The translations under genes and the position numbers were made by a program. Below the pieces are notes generated by a model. It saw nothing but the letters and a program-made list of their open reading frames with translations, had not been told where the DNA came from and made no database searches. From Treponema_C sp050320395 (GTDB taxonomy: Bacteria; Spirochaetota; Spirochaetia; Treponematales; Treponemataceae): 64,000 bases of DNA. Location: contig NZ_CP144459.1 in the NCBI RefSeq assembly GCF_050320395.1, positions 1,860,001 through 1,924,000 on the forward strand, read 5' to 3'. Position 1 is the stretch's first letter; each line of letters starts with the position of its first letter. Shown here piece after piece: positions 52,117 to 59,413 of the stretch.

Positions 52117-53298
52117 TTACGGAACTTCCGTTATTTGGCCTACCGCAACACCGCTTGCAGTCAGTTTTTCTTTTACACCGCTGCCCGATTTAACCTTATA
52201 CGTTGCCGCCGTACAGTCTGAAAAAGCACCGTTACCGATTGAGTCAAGCGGCGGTGTAGTACAGGATGAAAAATCAAAATTGCTTACATTCTTGCAGCGG
52301 CTAAAAGCAGAGCCGCCTATCTTTTTAAGACTTGAAGGAAACTTCACTTGCGTCAACCCCGTACAGTTTCTAAAAACCAAGGGGGCTATTTCTTCAAGTC
52401 CTTCAGAAAGAGTAAGGATAGGCGATGCCGGCTTCGGAATAGTGCATAACAGCTTTTTTTTATCCGCAGTGTAAACGATATTGCTTTCAACCCATAAATG
52501 CGTACTTGCAGAATTCACCGTAAGGCTTGCAAGTTTTGTACAGCCGTAAAAAGCGGAACCTGAGATTGTTTGAAGATTTTTAGGTAATTGTACGTTCTCC
52601 AGTGCGATACAATAGCCGAAAGCAAAATCTTCAATCGCAGTAAGACTTGAAGGAAGATTTACCTGTATCAGTTTTTCACAACGGTTAAATGCATTGGAAG
52701 CAATAGTTTCAACAGTTTCGGGAAGGGTTACGGTCGTACTGCCGGCACAAGCGCAGACAAGCTCGGTTTTACCGGTTTTATATACAAGATTGTTTTCACT
52801 TTCAAAAACGGTATTATGTTCATGAACCGCAAGAGAGTTAAGGCCCGTACAGCCGCCGAAGGCACCCAAACCGAGTGTATTGAGTTTTTCGGGCAAAACT
52901 ATTTCGGGGATGTTTTTACAGCCGTAAAAAGCATAGTTTTCTACGGTTGTAAGCTTTACAGGCAAGTTCAATTCCGTCAATCCCATACAGCCTATAAAGG
53001 CATTTTCTCTTATCGCAGTAAGGCTGGCAGGAAACTTTACTTGAGTCAAACCCGTGCACTGCTTAAAGGCGTCTTTAGCTATTTCGGTAATACCGTCGGG
53101 GATTTCCAATACGCCTGTAGGTTTTTCTCCCCTATATCCCTTAAGGACGGTACCCTCAATGATTAAGTTGGGATCCGGCCCGCTTTGCGTTCCTCCCGGC
53201 GGCCCGCCGTCTATCTTTTGCGGGCAGCCGGTAAACAAAATTGCGCAAAACAACACAAGAGCCGGCGCAATCACACAGATTTTTTTTACGGTTTTCAT
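52117..53298 (-). CDS. BspA-type leucine-rich-repeat lipoprotein
   Basis: 393 aa. Lipobox LFTGC gives an acylated Cys25 after a basic, hydrophobic signal. Residues about 55-380 are some ten repeats of about 23 residues of the treponemal LRR_5 type (for example LTAIRENAFIGCMGLTELNLP), interrupted by two non-canonical inserts carrying VYKTGKTELVCA- and VYTADKKKLLCT-like strands. BspA-like LRR proteins of oral bacteria bind matrix proteins and other bacteria. GGAGGA site before ATG 53298. Its upstream DNA carries the repeat region. Confidence 0.9.
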   Translation of the reverse strand: MKTVKKICVIAPALVLFCAILFTGCPQKIDGGPPGGTQSGPDPNLIIEGTVLKGYRGEKPTGVLEIPDGITEIAKDAFKQCTGLTQVKFPASLTAIRENAFIGCMGLTELNLPVKLTTVENYAFYGCKNIPEIVLPEKLNTLGLGAFGGCTGLNSLAVHEHNTVFESENNLVYKTGKTELVCACAGSTTVTLPETVETIASNAFNRCEKLIQVNLPSSLTAIEDFAFGYCIALENVQLPKNLQTISGSAFYGCTKLASLTVNSASTHLWVESNIVYTADKKKLLCTIPKPASPILTLSEGLEEIAPLVFRNCTGLTQVKFPSSLKKIGGSAFSRCKNVSNFDFSSCTTPPLDSIGNGAFSDCTAATYKVKSGSGVKEKLTASGVAVGQITEVP

Positions 53299-53568
53299 TC
53301 TATCCTCCTAATTTAACCGAATGTATATCATTGTCTATACTCCGCCGCTTTTCGGGCACGGGGAAACACAAACAGAACCTGCACTTTGCCCCTGTACGGG
53401 AATAAAAGCGGAAACAACAGTGTGTTGTAAAAAAACGGGATATGGTTATGTGAATTTTGAACGCTGTATGTTCTGCATAAAAGCGAGCGGCTCAGCGGGC
53501 GGCTCAGCGAGCTTTTAGAAAAAGATAAACATCTTCGGGAATATGAGTTATAAAAGCCGTATGCCCTG

Positions 53569-53592
53569 CGAGTTTGCGGAACCGCAAACTCG
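53569..53592. repeat. Perfect hairpin A (11-bp stem, AA loop)
   Basis: CGAGTTTGCGG (53569-53579) and CCGCAAACTCG (53582-53592) with a two-base loop. Two bases upstream of hairpin B. Confidence 0.85.
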
Positions 53593-53594
53593 TC

Positions 53595-53625
53595 GCGCGT
53601 CAGTGCGCGCAGCGCACTGACGCGC
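53595..53625. repeat. Perfect hairpin B (14-bp GC-rich stem, 3-base loop) abutting the array
   Basis: GCGCGTCAGTGCGC (53595-53608) and GCGCACTGACGCGC (53612-53625). The next base begins the heptanucleotide array with no gap. Confidence 0.88.
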
Positions 53626-53737
53626 AGGTATAGGGTATAGGGTATCGGGTATCGGGTATCGGGTATCGGGTATCGGGTATCGGGTATCGGGTATCGGGTA
53701 TCGGGTATCGGGTATCGGGTATCGGGTATCGGGTATC
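53626..53737. repeat. Heptanucleotide tandem array, (GGGTATC)14 plus two variant units
   Basis: AGGTATA, GGGTATA, then 14 uninterrupted GGGTATC units (53640-53737). Fifteen GGG runs spaced by four bases satisfy the G3N1-7 quadruplex rule on the plus strand; the minus strand is correspondingly C-rich. Since 7 is not a multiple of 3, every reading frame of the minus strand yields the same heptapeptide cycle, which explains spurious open frames here. Confidence 0.95.
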
Positions 53738-53975
53738 GAAGGGCATTATACGGCACGCCCTTTTTGTGTCAAGAGCTTTTTTCGGAAAAATGCACTTTTT
53801 TTGTAAAAATGCGCAGAAGTTAATACGCCGTGCAGCCTTCATAAAAAGAGTATAGCAGAGAACAAAAAAATCGGCAAGGGAAAAAAAAGATATGCACTTT
53901 TTTAATATTTTATGATATGCGGTATACATAAAAGACGGAAAAATTATGATGTATAAGCGCTTTTTGAACGGCCGC

Positions 53976-54018
53976 TTTTGCATTCCCCTGCGGTTTAGAT
54001 ACCGCAGAGAATGCAAAA
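53976..54018. terminator. Long hairpin downstream of the oxidoreductase gene
   Basis: TTTTGCATTC (53976-53985) pairs with GAATGCAAAA (54009-54018). After a small internal loop, CTGCGGT (53988-53994) pairs with ACCGCAG (54001-54007) around a six-base loop. Likely the end of the hypB-oxidoreductase transcript (minus), although no clear U run follows. Confidence 0.6.
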
Positions 54019-54049
54019 CTACGGGGTATCCGTAAGTCTGTCCAATCCG

Positions 54050-56761
54050 CTAGACCTTTGACGGCCTGTTTTTTCCCTTATCGGGCGACAAAACGGATTC
54101 GACAAAACGCAGCGGTTTTTTTGCGGTAATAACCAATTTGCGCTTTATCGCATGTTTTACAACCGAGGGGCGTAAATCCTTTAACTCGACGGCTCCCCTA
54201 TCGTATTTTTTAACGAGGGAAATCGCGTCGAATTTACAGCGGGTTACGCACTGGCCGCAGCCGACGCATATATATTCGTCGGTAACGGTCGCGCCGCAGC
54301 CCAAACAGCGTTCCGTTTCTTTTTTGATTTGCTCTTCGGTAAAAACGCCGCGCGTATCTTTAAACCTGCTTGAAGAAGCCGTTTCTGCGGGCTTTTGCCT
54401 GGGCAAGCGGTCGTAGCCTTCAAGCTTTAAGTTTTCTTTGTCAAGCGGGCGGTAATCGCGCTTAATGCGTCCTAAAACCAAACTTTGACCGGGCTGCACA
54501 AAGCGGTGAATCGAAACCGCCCCTTCCTTTCCGACCGCAATGGCGTCAATAGCGAATTTCGGGCCGGTTAAAGCATCGCCGCCTGCAAAGATATCGCTTT
54601 CAGCCGTTTGGAAGGTTTGCGCATCGGCTTTGACGGTATTGTTGCGGTTTAATTCGACCTTGCTTCCCTTAAGCAAATCGCCCCACTCTATCGCCTGTCC
54701 GACGGACAAAAGCACAAAATCGGCTTTAACCGTTTTCGTTTGATTTTCGTCGAATACGGGATTAAATCGCTTGTCTTTATCGAAAACCGAAACGCATTTT
54801 TTAAACTCGACTCCCGCAACGCGGCCGTTTTCGACGATAATGCGTTTAGGCCCCCATGAGTTATTGATTGCAATATGCTCGGCAAAGGCTTCTTCGATTT
54901 CTTCTTCGAGGGCGGGCATTTCTTCGCGGCTTTCGAGGCAATACATATCCGTTTCATCCGCACCGACACGGACTGCGGTACGGGCAACGTCTATGGCGAC
55001 GTTTCCGCCGCCGATAACGATAACCGTACCGTTTAATTTTAAATCGGAACCCGAATTGACTTTGCGTAAAAAGTCAACGCCGGTCATAACGCCTTCGGCG
55101 TCTTCGCCTTCTATATTCAGTTTACGGCCGCCCTGCGCCCCGATTCCGAGGAAAAAGGCTTTGTATCCTTGAGAGCGCAGTTCGTCAAGCGTTATATCCG
55201 TTCCCACATTCGTATTTGTCTTGAATTCGACTCCCAATTCACGCAAAATATCGATTTCCGCATCCACAACCTTTTTTTCAAGGCGGAATTCGGGAATACC
55301 GAGGGTAAGCATACCGCCGAGACGGTTTTCTTTTTCAAAAACGGTTACCGAGTAGCCTTCAACCGCAAGATAGTACGCGCACGAAAGACCGGCAGGGCCT
55401 GCACCGATAACGGCGATTTTTTTATCGCTGTAATCATGCTTTTTGCGCGGAACAAAGCGGTGTTCGGTATTCATATCCTGTTCGGCGATAAACTTTTTAA
55501 TATCGTCTATTGCAATGGGCTCGTCAAGATCGCCTCTCGTACATGCCGATTCGCAATAGCGCGGACACACGCGCCCGCATACCGCCGGAAAGGGATTTTC
55601 AAATTTGATAAGCTCCAATGCTTCTTTGTATTTTCCCTGTGAAGCAAGCTTTATATAGCCTTGAATACCGATATGTGCGGGGCATTCGGCCTTACAGGGG
55701 CTCGAACCGCCTTCTTCGGCAACCTTCGCATTGGTACGGTAATCGGTGTTCCAATCGGCAGGCCCCCATTCGCGGTCGCGGGGAGTCGGCGTTTTTTTCT
55801 TTTTAACGGGATTGACCGTACACAGCTTTTGACCGACCTTGAGGGCGTTTACGGGGCAATGTTCTACGCATTCGCCGCAGGCAACGCACTTATCTTTATC
55901 GACATGCGACACATAGTTTGAACGCACCATATCGTTGTTGTAAAACATCGTTGCGGTACGAAGAGAAAAGCATGAACAACCGCAGCAGTTGCAAATAGCA
56001 TGTGTTTTACCCGGCCCGTCCGTATTCGGAATCTGGTGCATTAAGCCGTTTTCTTCGGCGCGCTTGATAATTTCAAAAGCTTCTTCGCGCGTAATTTGCC
56101 GTCCGCGTCCCGTTCTTATATAGTATTCGGCGGCGTGCCCCAGTTGAATGCACATATCTTCTTTTAAGTGGCCGCAGCCCTCCCCCATAATTTCGCGGGC
56201 GGTACGGCACGAACAATCGGAAACCGAAAACAAATCGTTTTCGTTAAGATACATCGAAACTTCTTCATAAGAGGCGCGCCTCGTTTCTCCGGAAATCGAA
56301 TGTTCAATCGGAATAACGCGCATTAAGCCCATACCGACGGGAAACAAGCCTGCGGTTTTAGGCCCGCGCACCCGGCCGTATGCTTCAAAAGCTTCGGCTA
56401 TTTGCGGATATTTTCTCACGTTTTCTTTATGGTTAACCATCATTTCCATAACGCCGGGAATCCACAAATCGAGCCAATACTTATCCGTACCGTCGATTTT
56501 ATTTATAAAGCATGCGCCGCAGTCGGCCAACTCCCACAGCAGTTTTGAAACCTCTTCTACGGGCTTTCCCGATAATAAAGCAACTTCTTCTGCGCTTTTG
56601 GGTTTGCGCAGCTCAAGAAACATCCCCACATCGGCCATTTCGTTCGATACGACCGGCTCCAAAATTCTGTATTCGGGATCGGTTTCGGTAATCGCGCCCT
56701 TTGCGCCCCTTTTCGTCCTGTTGATATGATTGGCAAAATCCAATACCCGTTCTTTTACCAT
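54050..56761 (-). CDS. Multi-cluster Fe-S / FAD-NAD(P) oxidoreductase (GltD-like)
   Basis: 903 aa. N-terminal region (1-280) with a helical segment, a CSC...CGH...C cysteine set at 183-204 and CNCCGCSC at 257-264. A ferredoxin CVACGECVEHCP motif lies at 292-303. The GltD-type N-terminal cluster domain has Cys from 356 to 407. Then FAD and NAD(P) Rossmann domains follow (GAGPAG at 453-458, VIGGGNVAIDVART). C-terminal clusters CLGCG at 819 and CVGCGQCVTRC at 832-842. It should pass electrons between NAD(P)H and an Fe-S partner; no GltB is adjacent, so it is not ordinary glutamate synthase. Located directly after hypB. AAGGAG site. Confidence 0.82.
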   Translation of the reverse strand: MVKERVLDFANHINRTKRGAKGAITETDPEYRILEPVVSNEMADVGMFLELRKPKSAEEVALLSGKPVEEVSKLLWELADCGACFINKIDGTDKYWLDLWIPGVMEMMVNHKENVRKYPQIAEAFEAYGRVRGPKTAGLFPVGMGLMRVIPIEHSISGETRRASYEEVSMYLNENDLFSVSDCSCRTAREIMGEGCGHLKEDMCIQLGHAAEYYIRTGRGRQITREEAFEIIKRAEENGLMHQIPNTDGPGKTHAICNCCGCSCFSLRTATMFYNNDMVRSNYVSHVDKDKCVACGECVEHCPVNALKVGQKLCTVNPVKKKKTPTPRDREWGPADWNTDYRTNAKVAEEGGSSPCKAECPAHIGIQGYIKLASQGKYKEALELIKFENPFPAVCGRVCPRYCESACTRGDLDEPIAIDDIKKFIAEQDMNTEHRFVPRKKHDYSDKKIAVIGAGPAGLSCAYYLAVEGYSVTVFEKENRLGGMLTLGIPEFRLEKKVVDAEIDILRELGVEFKTNTNVGTDITLDELRSQGYKAFFLGIGAQGGRKLNIEGEDAEGVMTGVDFLRKVNSGSDLKLNGTVIVIGGGNVAIDVARTAVRVGADETDMYCLESREEMPALEEEIEEAFAEHIAINNSWGPKRIIVENGRVAGVEFKKCVSVFDKDKRFNPVFDENQTKTVKADFVLLSVGQAIEWGDLLKGSKVELNRNNTVKADAQTFQTAESDIFAGGDALTGPKFAIDAIAVGKEGAVSIHRFVQPGQSLVLGRIKRDYRPLDKENLKLEGYDRLPRQKPAETASSSRFKDTRGVFTEEQIKKETERCLGCGATVTDEYICVGCGQCVTRCKFDAISLVKKYDRGAVELKDLRPSVVKHAIKRKLVITAKKPLRFVESVLSPDKGKNRPSKV

Positions 56762-56795
56762 AATTGTGTCTCCTTTTTGTTTAACCTATAATCCT

Positions 56796-57467
56796 TTAAT
56801 CCTTTTGCCATAAGCGGATTTCCGTCCGTAAATAATCCGCCCATGTATCGATTCCCTCACCGGTTTTTGCCGAAACCGGAATAATCTTTGCATCGGGATT
56901 GAGCCGCTTAATATGTCCTTTAAAAACATCCATATTGAAATTGAAAAATTCGGCTGCGTCGATTTTATTGACAAGGATAACATCTACAACCTTAAACATA
57001 AGCGGATATTTTAAAGGTTTGTCGTCGCCTTCGGGAACGCTTAAAATCATTGCGCTTTTTACCGCCCCCGTATCGAATTCGGCCGTACAGATAAGGTTTC
57101 CTATATTTTCCAAAACAACCAAATCCAGTCCCGAAGCGCCCAGTTCATCCAAGCCCTGTTTTGTCATATCGGCGGTTAAGTGGCACATACCGCCCGAATG
57201 CACTTGAATAACCTTTGCGCCCGTAGAAGCGATTGTGTGTGCGTCGACGTCCGAATCGAGGTCGGCTTCTATAATGCCGATTTTCATTTCGTCTTTAAGC
57301 GCTTCTATCGTGCGCATCAACGTCGTGGTTTTTCCCGAACCCGGCGACGACATTAAATTTAGTAAAAAAACCTTGTCTTTTTTTAAGTCGCTGCGCAGCG
57401 CATCCGCACGTTTTTCGTTGCTTTCATACACGCTTTTTTTAATTTCGATAACCTTGAATTTTTCCAT
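56796..57467 (-). CDS. hypB: HypB-family nickel-insertion GTPase
   Basis: 223 aa SIMIBI GTPase. Walker A SSPGSGKTTT (40-49), metal-site GMCHLTADM (Cys and His), ENIGNLICTAEFDTG, and the G4-type NKIDAAEFF. Lacks the His-rich or CxxCGC N-terminal extension of E. coli HypB. HypB normally feeds Ni into NiFe hydrogenase together with HypA, but neither hypA nor hydrogenase genes appear in this window. Transcribed toward the Fe-S oxidoreductase 34 bases downstream. Confidence 0.9.
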   Translation of the reverse strand: MEKFKVIEIKKSVYESNEKRADALRSDLKKDKVFLLNLMSSPGSGKTTTLMRTIEALKDEMKIGIIEADLDSDVDAHTIASTGAKVIQVHSGGMCHLTADMTKQGLDELGASGLDLVVLENIGNLICTAEFDTGAVKSAMILSVPEGDDKPLKYPLMFKVVDVILVNKIDAAEFFNFNMDVFKGHIKRLNPDAKIIPVSAKTGEGIDTWADYLRTEIRLWQKD

Positions 57468-57507
57468 AAAACTCCCCGCCGTTTCATACGGCTTTTATAC
57501 AATTATG

Positions 57508-58155
57508 TTACGGTTTTTCCGCATATGTATCTTCAATACCGAAAACGGCCGCAACAAGCTTTGAACCGCTTTCCTTCATACCGAAAAGGCGCGCACAGTT
57601 AAAAGCAAGGGATTTCATCTTTTGGATACGTTCTTCGTTCGACAATTCGATAATATCTCCGTGCATAACCGTGCTTATGTACGAAACAATCATTTCCAAG
57701 CTTTCATACGGATATTCGGTTGCAAAAACTCCTTCTGCAATACCGTCTTTTATAACGGATGTCAGTACCGAAGGAATTCCGCGCAATAAGACTGCCTGAA
57801 TTTTACGGTGCATAAGCGCGTTTTGCGGCTTGTGAATATGCTCAATAAGAGGGGCGTATCGGCCGCCGAAATCCAAGGCAATAAGAGCTTCCAATAAGCG
57901 TTTGTAAGCGGAAAGCGATGTATCCGAAGCGGCTTTTTCGGCATCCGAAAGCATTTTTTGCGTTATGCGGCCGATTATGCCGTCAAGGATTTCTTCTTTT
58001 GATCTAAAGTGATAATAAAGAGTGCCGCGGGCAATGCCGCATTTTTCAAGGATTGCGTTTGTAGAAGTATTATCGTAGCCGTTGGTAAAAAACAGTTGTT
58101 GCGCCGCATCCAGAATTTCATTTTTTCTTATATCGGCATCTTTTATCGTTCTCAC
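57508..58155 (-). CDS. TetR-family transcriptional repressor
   Basis: 215 aa from GTG 58155 (AAGGA site). N-terminal helix-turn-helix DAAQQLFFTNGYDNTSTNAILEKCGIARGTLYYHF at about 17-52, followed by an all-helical ligand/dimer domain with no close family recognised. Its own promoter carries a perfect-arm palindrome (58183-58207), indicating autoregulation. Divergent from the 58346 membrane protein, its likely target. Confidence 0.88.
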   Translation of the reverse strand: MRTIKDADIRKNEILDAAQQLFFTNGYDNTSTNAILEKCGIARGTLYYHFRSKEEILDGIIGRITQKMLSDAEKAASDTSLSAYKRLLEALIALDFGGRYAPLIEHIHKPQNALMHRKIQAVLLRGIPSVLTSVIKDGIAEGVFATEYPYESLEMIVSYISTVMHGDIIELSNEERIQKMKSLAFNCARLFGMKESGSKLVAAVFGIEDTYAEKP

Positions 58156-58182
58156 ACTTTTTTCCTTGTGAAGAGTTTCCGC

Positions 58183-58207
58183 TATTAGACCGTCAGTCGG
58201 TCTAATA
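58183..58207. promoter_or_regulatory. TetR-type operator palindrome
   Basis: TATTAGACCG (58183-58192) and CGGTCTAATA (58198-58207) flank five bases (TCAGT). It lies just downstream of the tetR -10, so bound repressor would block tetR transcription. Confidence 0.82.
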
Positions 58208-58212
58208 AGAAA

Positions 58213-58241
58213 AGAGTAACGGACTTTCAGATAAAAGTCAA
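58213..58241 (-). promoter_or_regulatory. Promoter of the tetR gene
   Basis: On the minus strand TTGACT (complement of 58236-58241), 17-base spacer, TACTCT (complement of 58213-58218); followed immediately by the operator. Confidence 0.75.
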
Positions 58242-58270
58242 GCGGAAAAACGGTTTTTTATGAAAAATAA

Positions 58271-58299
58271 TTGACAATTTCATTGCTTAGGTTTACAAT
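58271..58299 (+). promoter_or_regulatory. Promoter of the 58346 membrane-protein gene
   Basis: TTGACA (58271-58276), 17-base spacer, TACAAT (58294-58299). A near-consensus promoter, 64 bases from the TetR operator. Confidence 0.83.
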
Positions 58300-58345
58300 A
58301 AAAAATATCGATATTTTTTTACATTTTATCAGGTAGGAGTTCTGT

Positions 58346-59332
58346 ATGTTTGCATTTAATTATGCGGCAGGAGCAAGCGCACCTGCGGTTATCGCCGTAT
58401 GGGTGCTCGTGCTTGTGTCATTGTACGTTTTGAACGAGATTTCACGCCGCTCAAAACTGACCGGTTTTTTGTTTTTTTTCGTGCTTCCGGCTGTCCTGTC
58501 GGTGTTATGGTTTACGGTACTGAAAGATAAAACTTATTTGGATTGGTTCCATTTGGTAAAGGTATACTCTGCTACGGCAGGCTGTATAGGCTTTTGGTGT
58601 ATCCGCTTTTTAAAAGGCAAAAACAAACAAACGGGTACGGAATGGAAACTCAGCGAAAACAAATGGGCGCTGTGTTTTCCGCCGCTCATTTTGTCCATCA
58701 ATATTTTGGAAGCCGTTGCCCGCGATTTTCAGGTGGGCATTCAGTATTCAATGCCCGGAGGCGGTATGCTTGCCGACGAAGCTATGCACGTTATCGGCGG
58801 TTCGTGGAACTATATGAACGGTATTGCAGGTCTTTTGAACATCGTTACGATTACCGGCTGGTTCGGAATCGTGCTTCGCAAAAAAACAAAAAGCGATACG
58901 AGCAAGGATATGCTTTGGCCGGATATGCTGTGGTTTTGGATTATCGCCTATGACGTATGGAATTTCGCTTATACATACAACTGCCTTCCCGGTCATTCGT
59001 GGTACTGCGGTTTAGCCCTGCTGATAGCTCCGACTGCCTGTGCATTCACTTTGGGTAAGGGCGCATGGCTTCAGCACCGCGCACAAACCTTGGCATTGTG
59101 GTGTATGTTTGCGCAAACCTTCCCCCTCTTTTTGGACGAAGGCCGCTTTGCCGTACAGTCAACATATAATGAAACGATTTATTTTATAATAAGCCTTGCG
59201 GCTCTTTTAATAAATGCCGCGGTGTTTGTTTATATGATTTATAAAATGAAAAAAACAAAGCGCAATCCTTACAAAGCCGAACTGTATACCGATTTGGAGG
59301 CATACAAAACGGTAAAGGCTCTTGCCGAATAA
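58346..59332 (+). CDS. Multi-pass membrane protein of unknown function (DUF5692-like)
   Basis: 328 aa with eight or nine hydrophobic helices. Short Trp- and aromatic-rich motifs are scattered through it (DKTYLDWFHLVKVYSATAG, GIQYSMPGGGMLADEAMHVIGGSWNYMNGIAG, AYDVWNFAYTYNCLPGHSWYCG), and the tail is basic and cytoplasmic. The pattern recalls the DUF5692 family, which has no assigned function; that match is from memory and not certain. GGTAGGAG site. Divergent from a TetR gene, so it may handle the ligand that TetR senses (efflux or uptake, inferred). Confidence 0.6.
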   Translation: MFAFNYAAGASAPAVIAVWVLVLVSLYVLNEISRRSKLTGFLFFFVLPAVLSVLWFTVLKDKTYLDWFHLVKVYSATAGCIGFWCIRFLKGKNKQTGTEWKLSENKWALCFPPLILSINILEAVARDFQVGIQYSMPGGGMLADEAMHVIGGSWNYMNGIAGLLNIVTITGWFGIVLRKKTKSDTSKDMLWPDMLWFWIIAYDVWNFAYTYNCLPGHSWYCGLALLIAPTACAFTLGKGAWLQHRAQTLALWCMFAQTFPLFLDEGRFAVQSTYNETIYFIISLAALLINAAVFVYMIYKMKKTKRNPYKAELYTDLEAYKTVKALAE

Positions 59333-59347
59333 AATTAACTGCGTTCG

Positions 59348-59380
59348 GGGCTGCTGAAAATCCGTTATTTTCGACGGCCC
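59348..59380 (+). terminator. Stem-loop after the 58346 gene
   Basis: GGGC (59348-59351) / GCCC (59377-59380) outer stem and GAAAAT (59356-59361) / ATTTTC (59367-59372) inner stem. A T run (59395-59400) follows about 15 bases later, so efficiency is doubtful. Confidence 0.4.
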
Positions 59381-59413
59381 TGAGCCTCACTCGGTTTTTT
59401 GCTCCGCAGGCGG

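Larger units (their letters stand above)
53299..54049. other. 751-base intergenic region rich in hairpins and repeats
   Basis: No credible gene. In order: the upstream side of the LRR gene (53299-53460); a near-direct repeat of GCGGCTCAGCG (about 53488-53509); two perfect hairpins (53569-53592, 53595-53625); the 7-bp tandem array (53626-53737); AT-rich DNA with two ATGCACTTTTTT copies (about 53789 and 53894); and a long hairpin behind the oxidoreductase gene (53976-54018). Confidence 0.8.

Noticed and set aside
53626..53737. CRISPR array
   Set aside because: Units are 7 bases, contiguous and without spacers; no cas genes are present in the window.
53328..54016. Open minus-strand frames coding a repeated DTRYPIP heptapeptide
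   Set aside because: A 7-base repeat without stops gives the same peptide in every frame, and the flanking translation is low quality with no ribosome-binding site. The frames are a by-product of the array.
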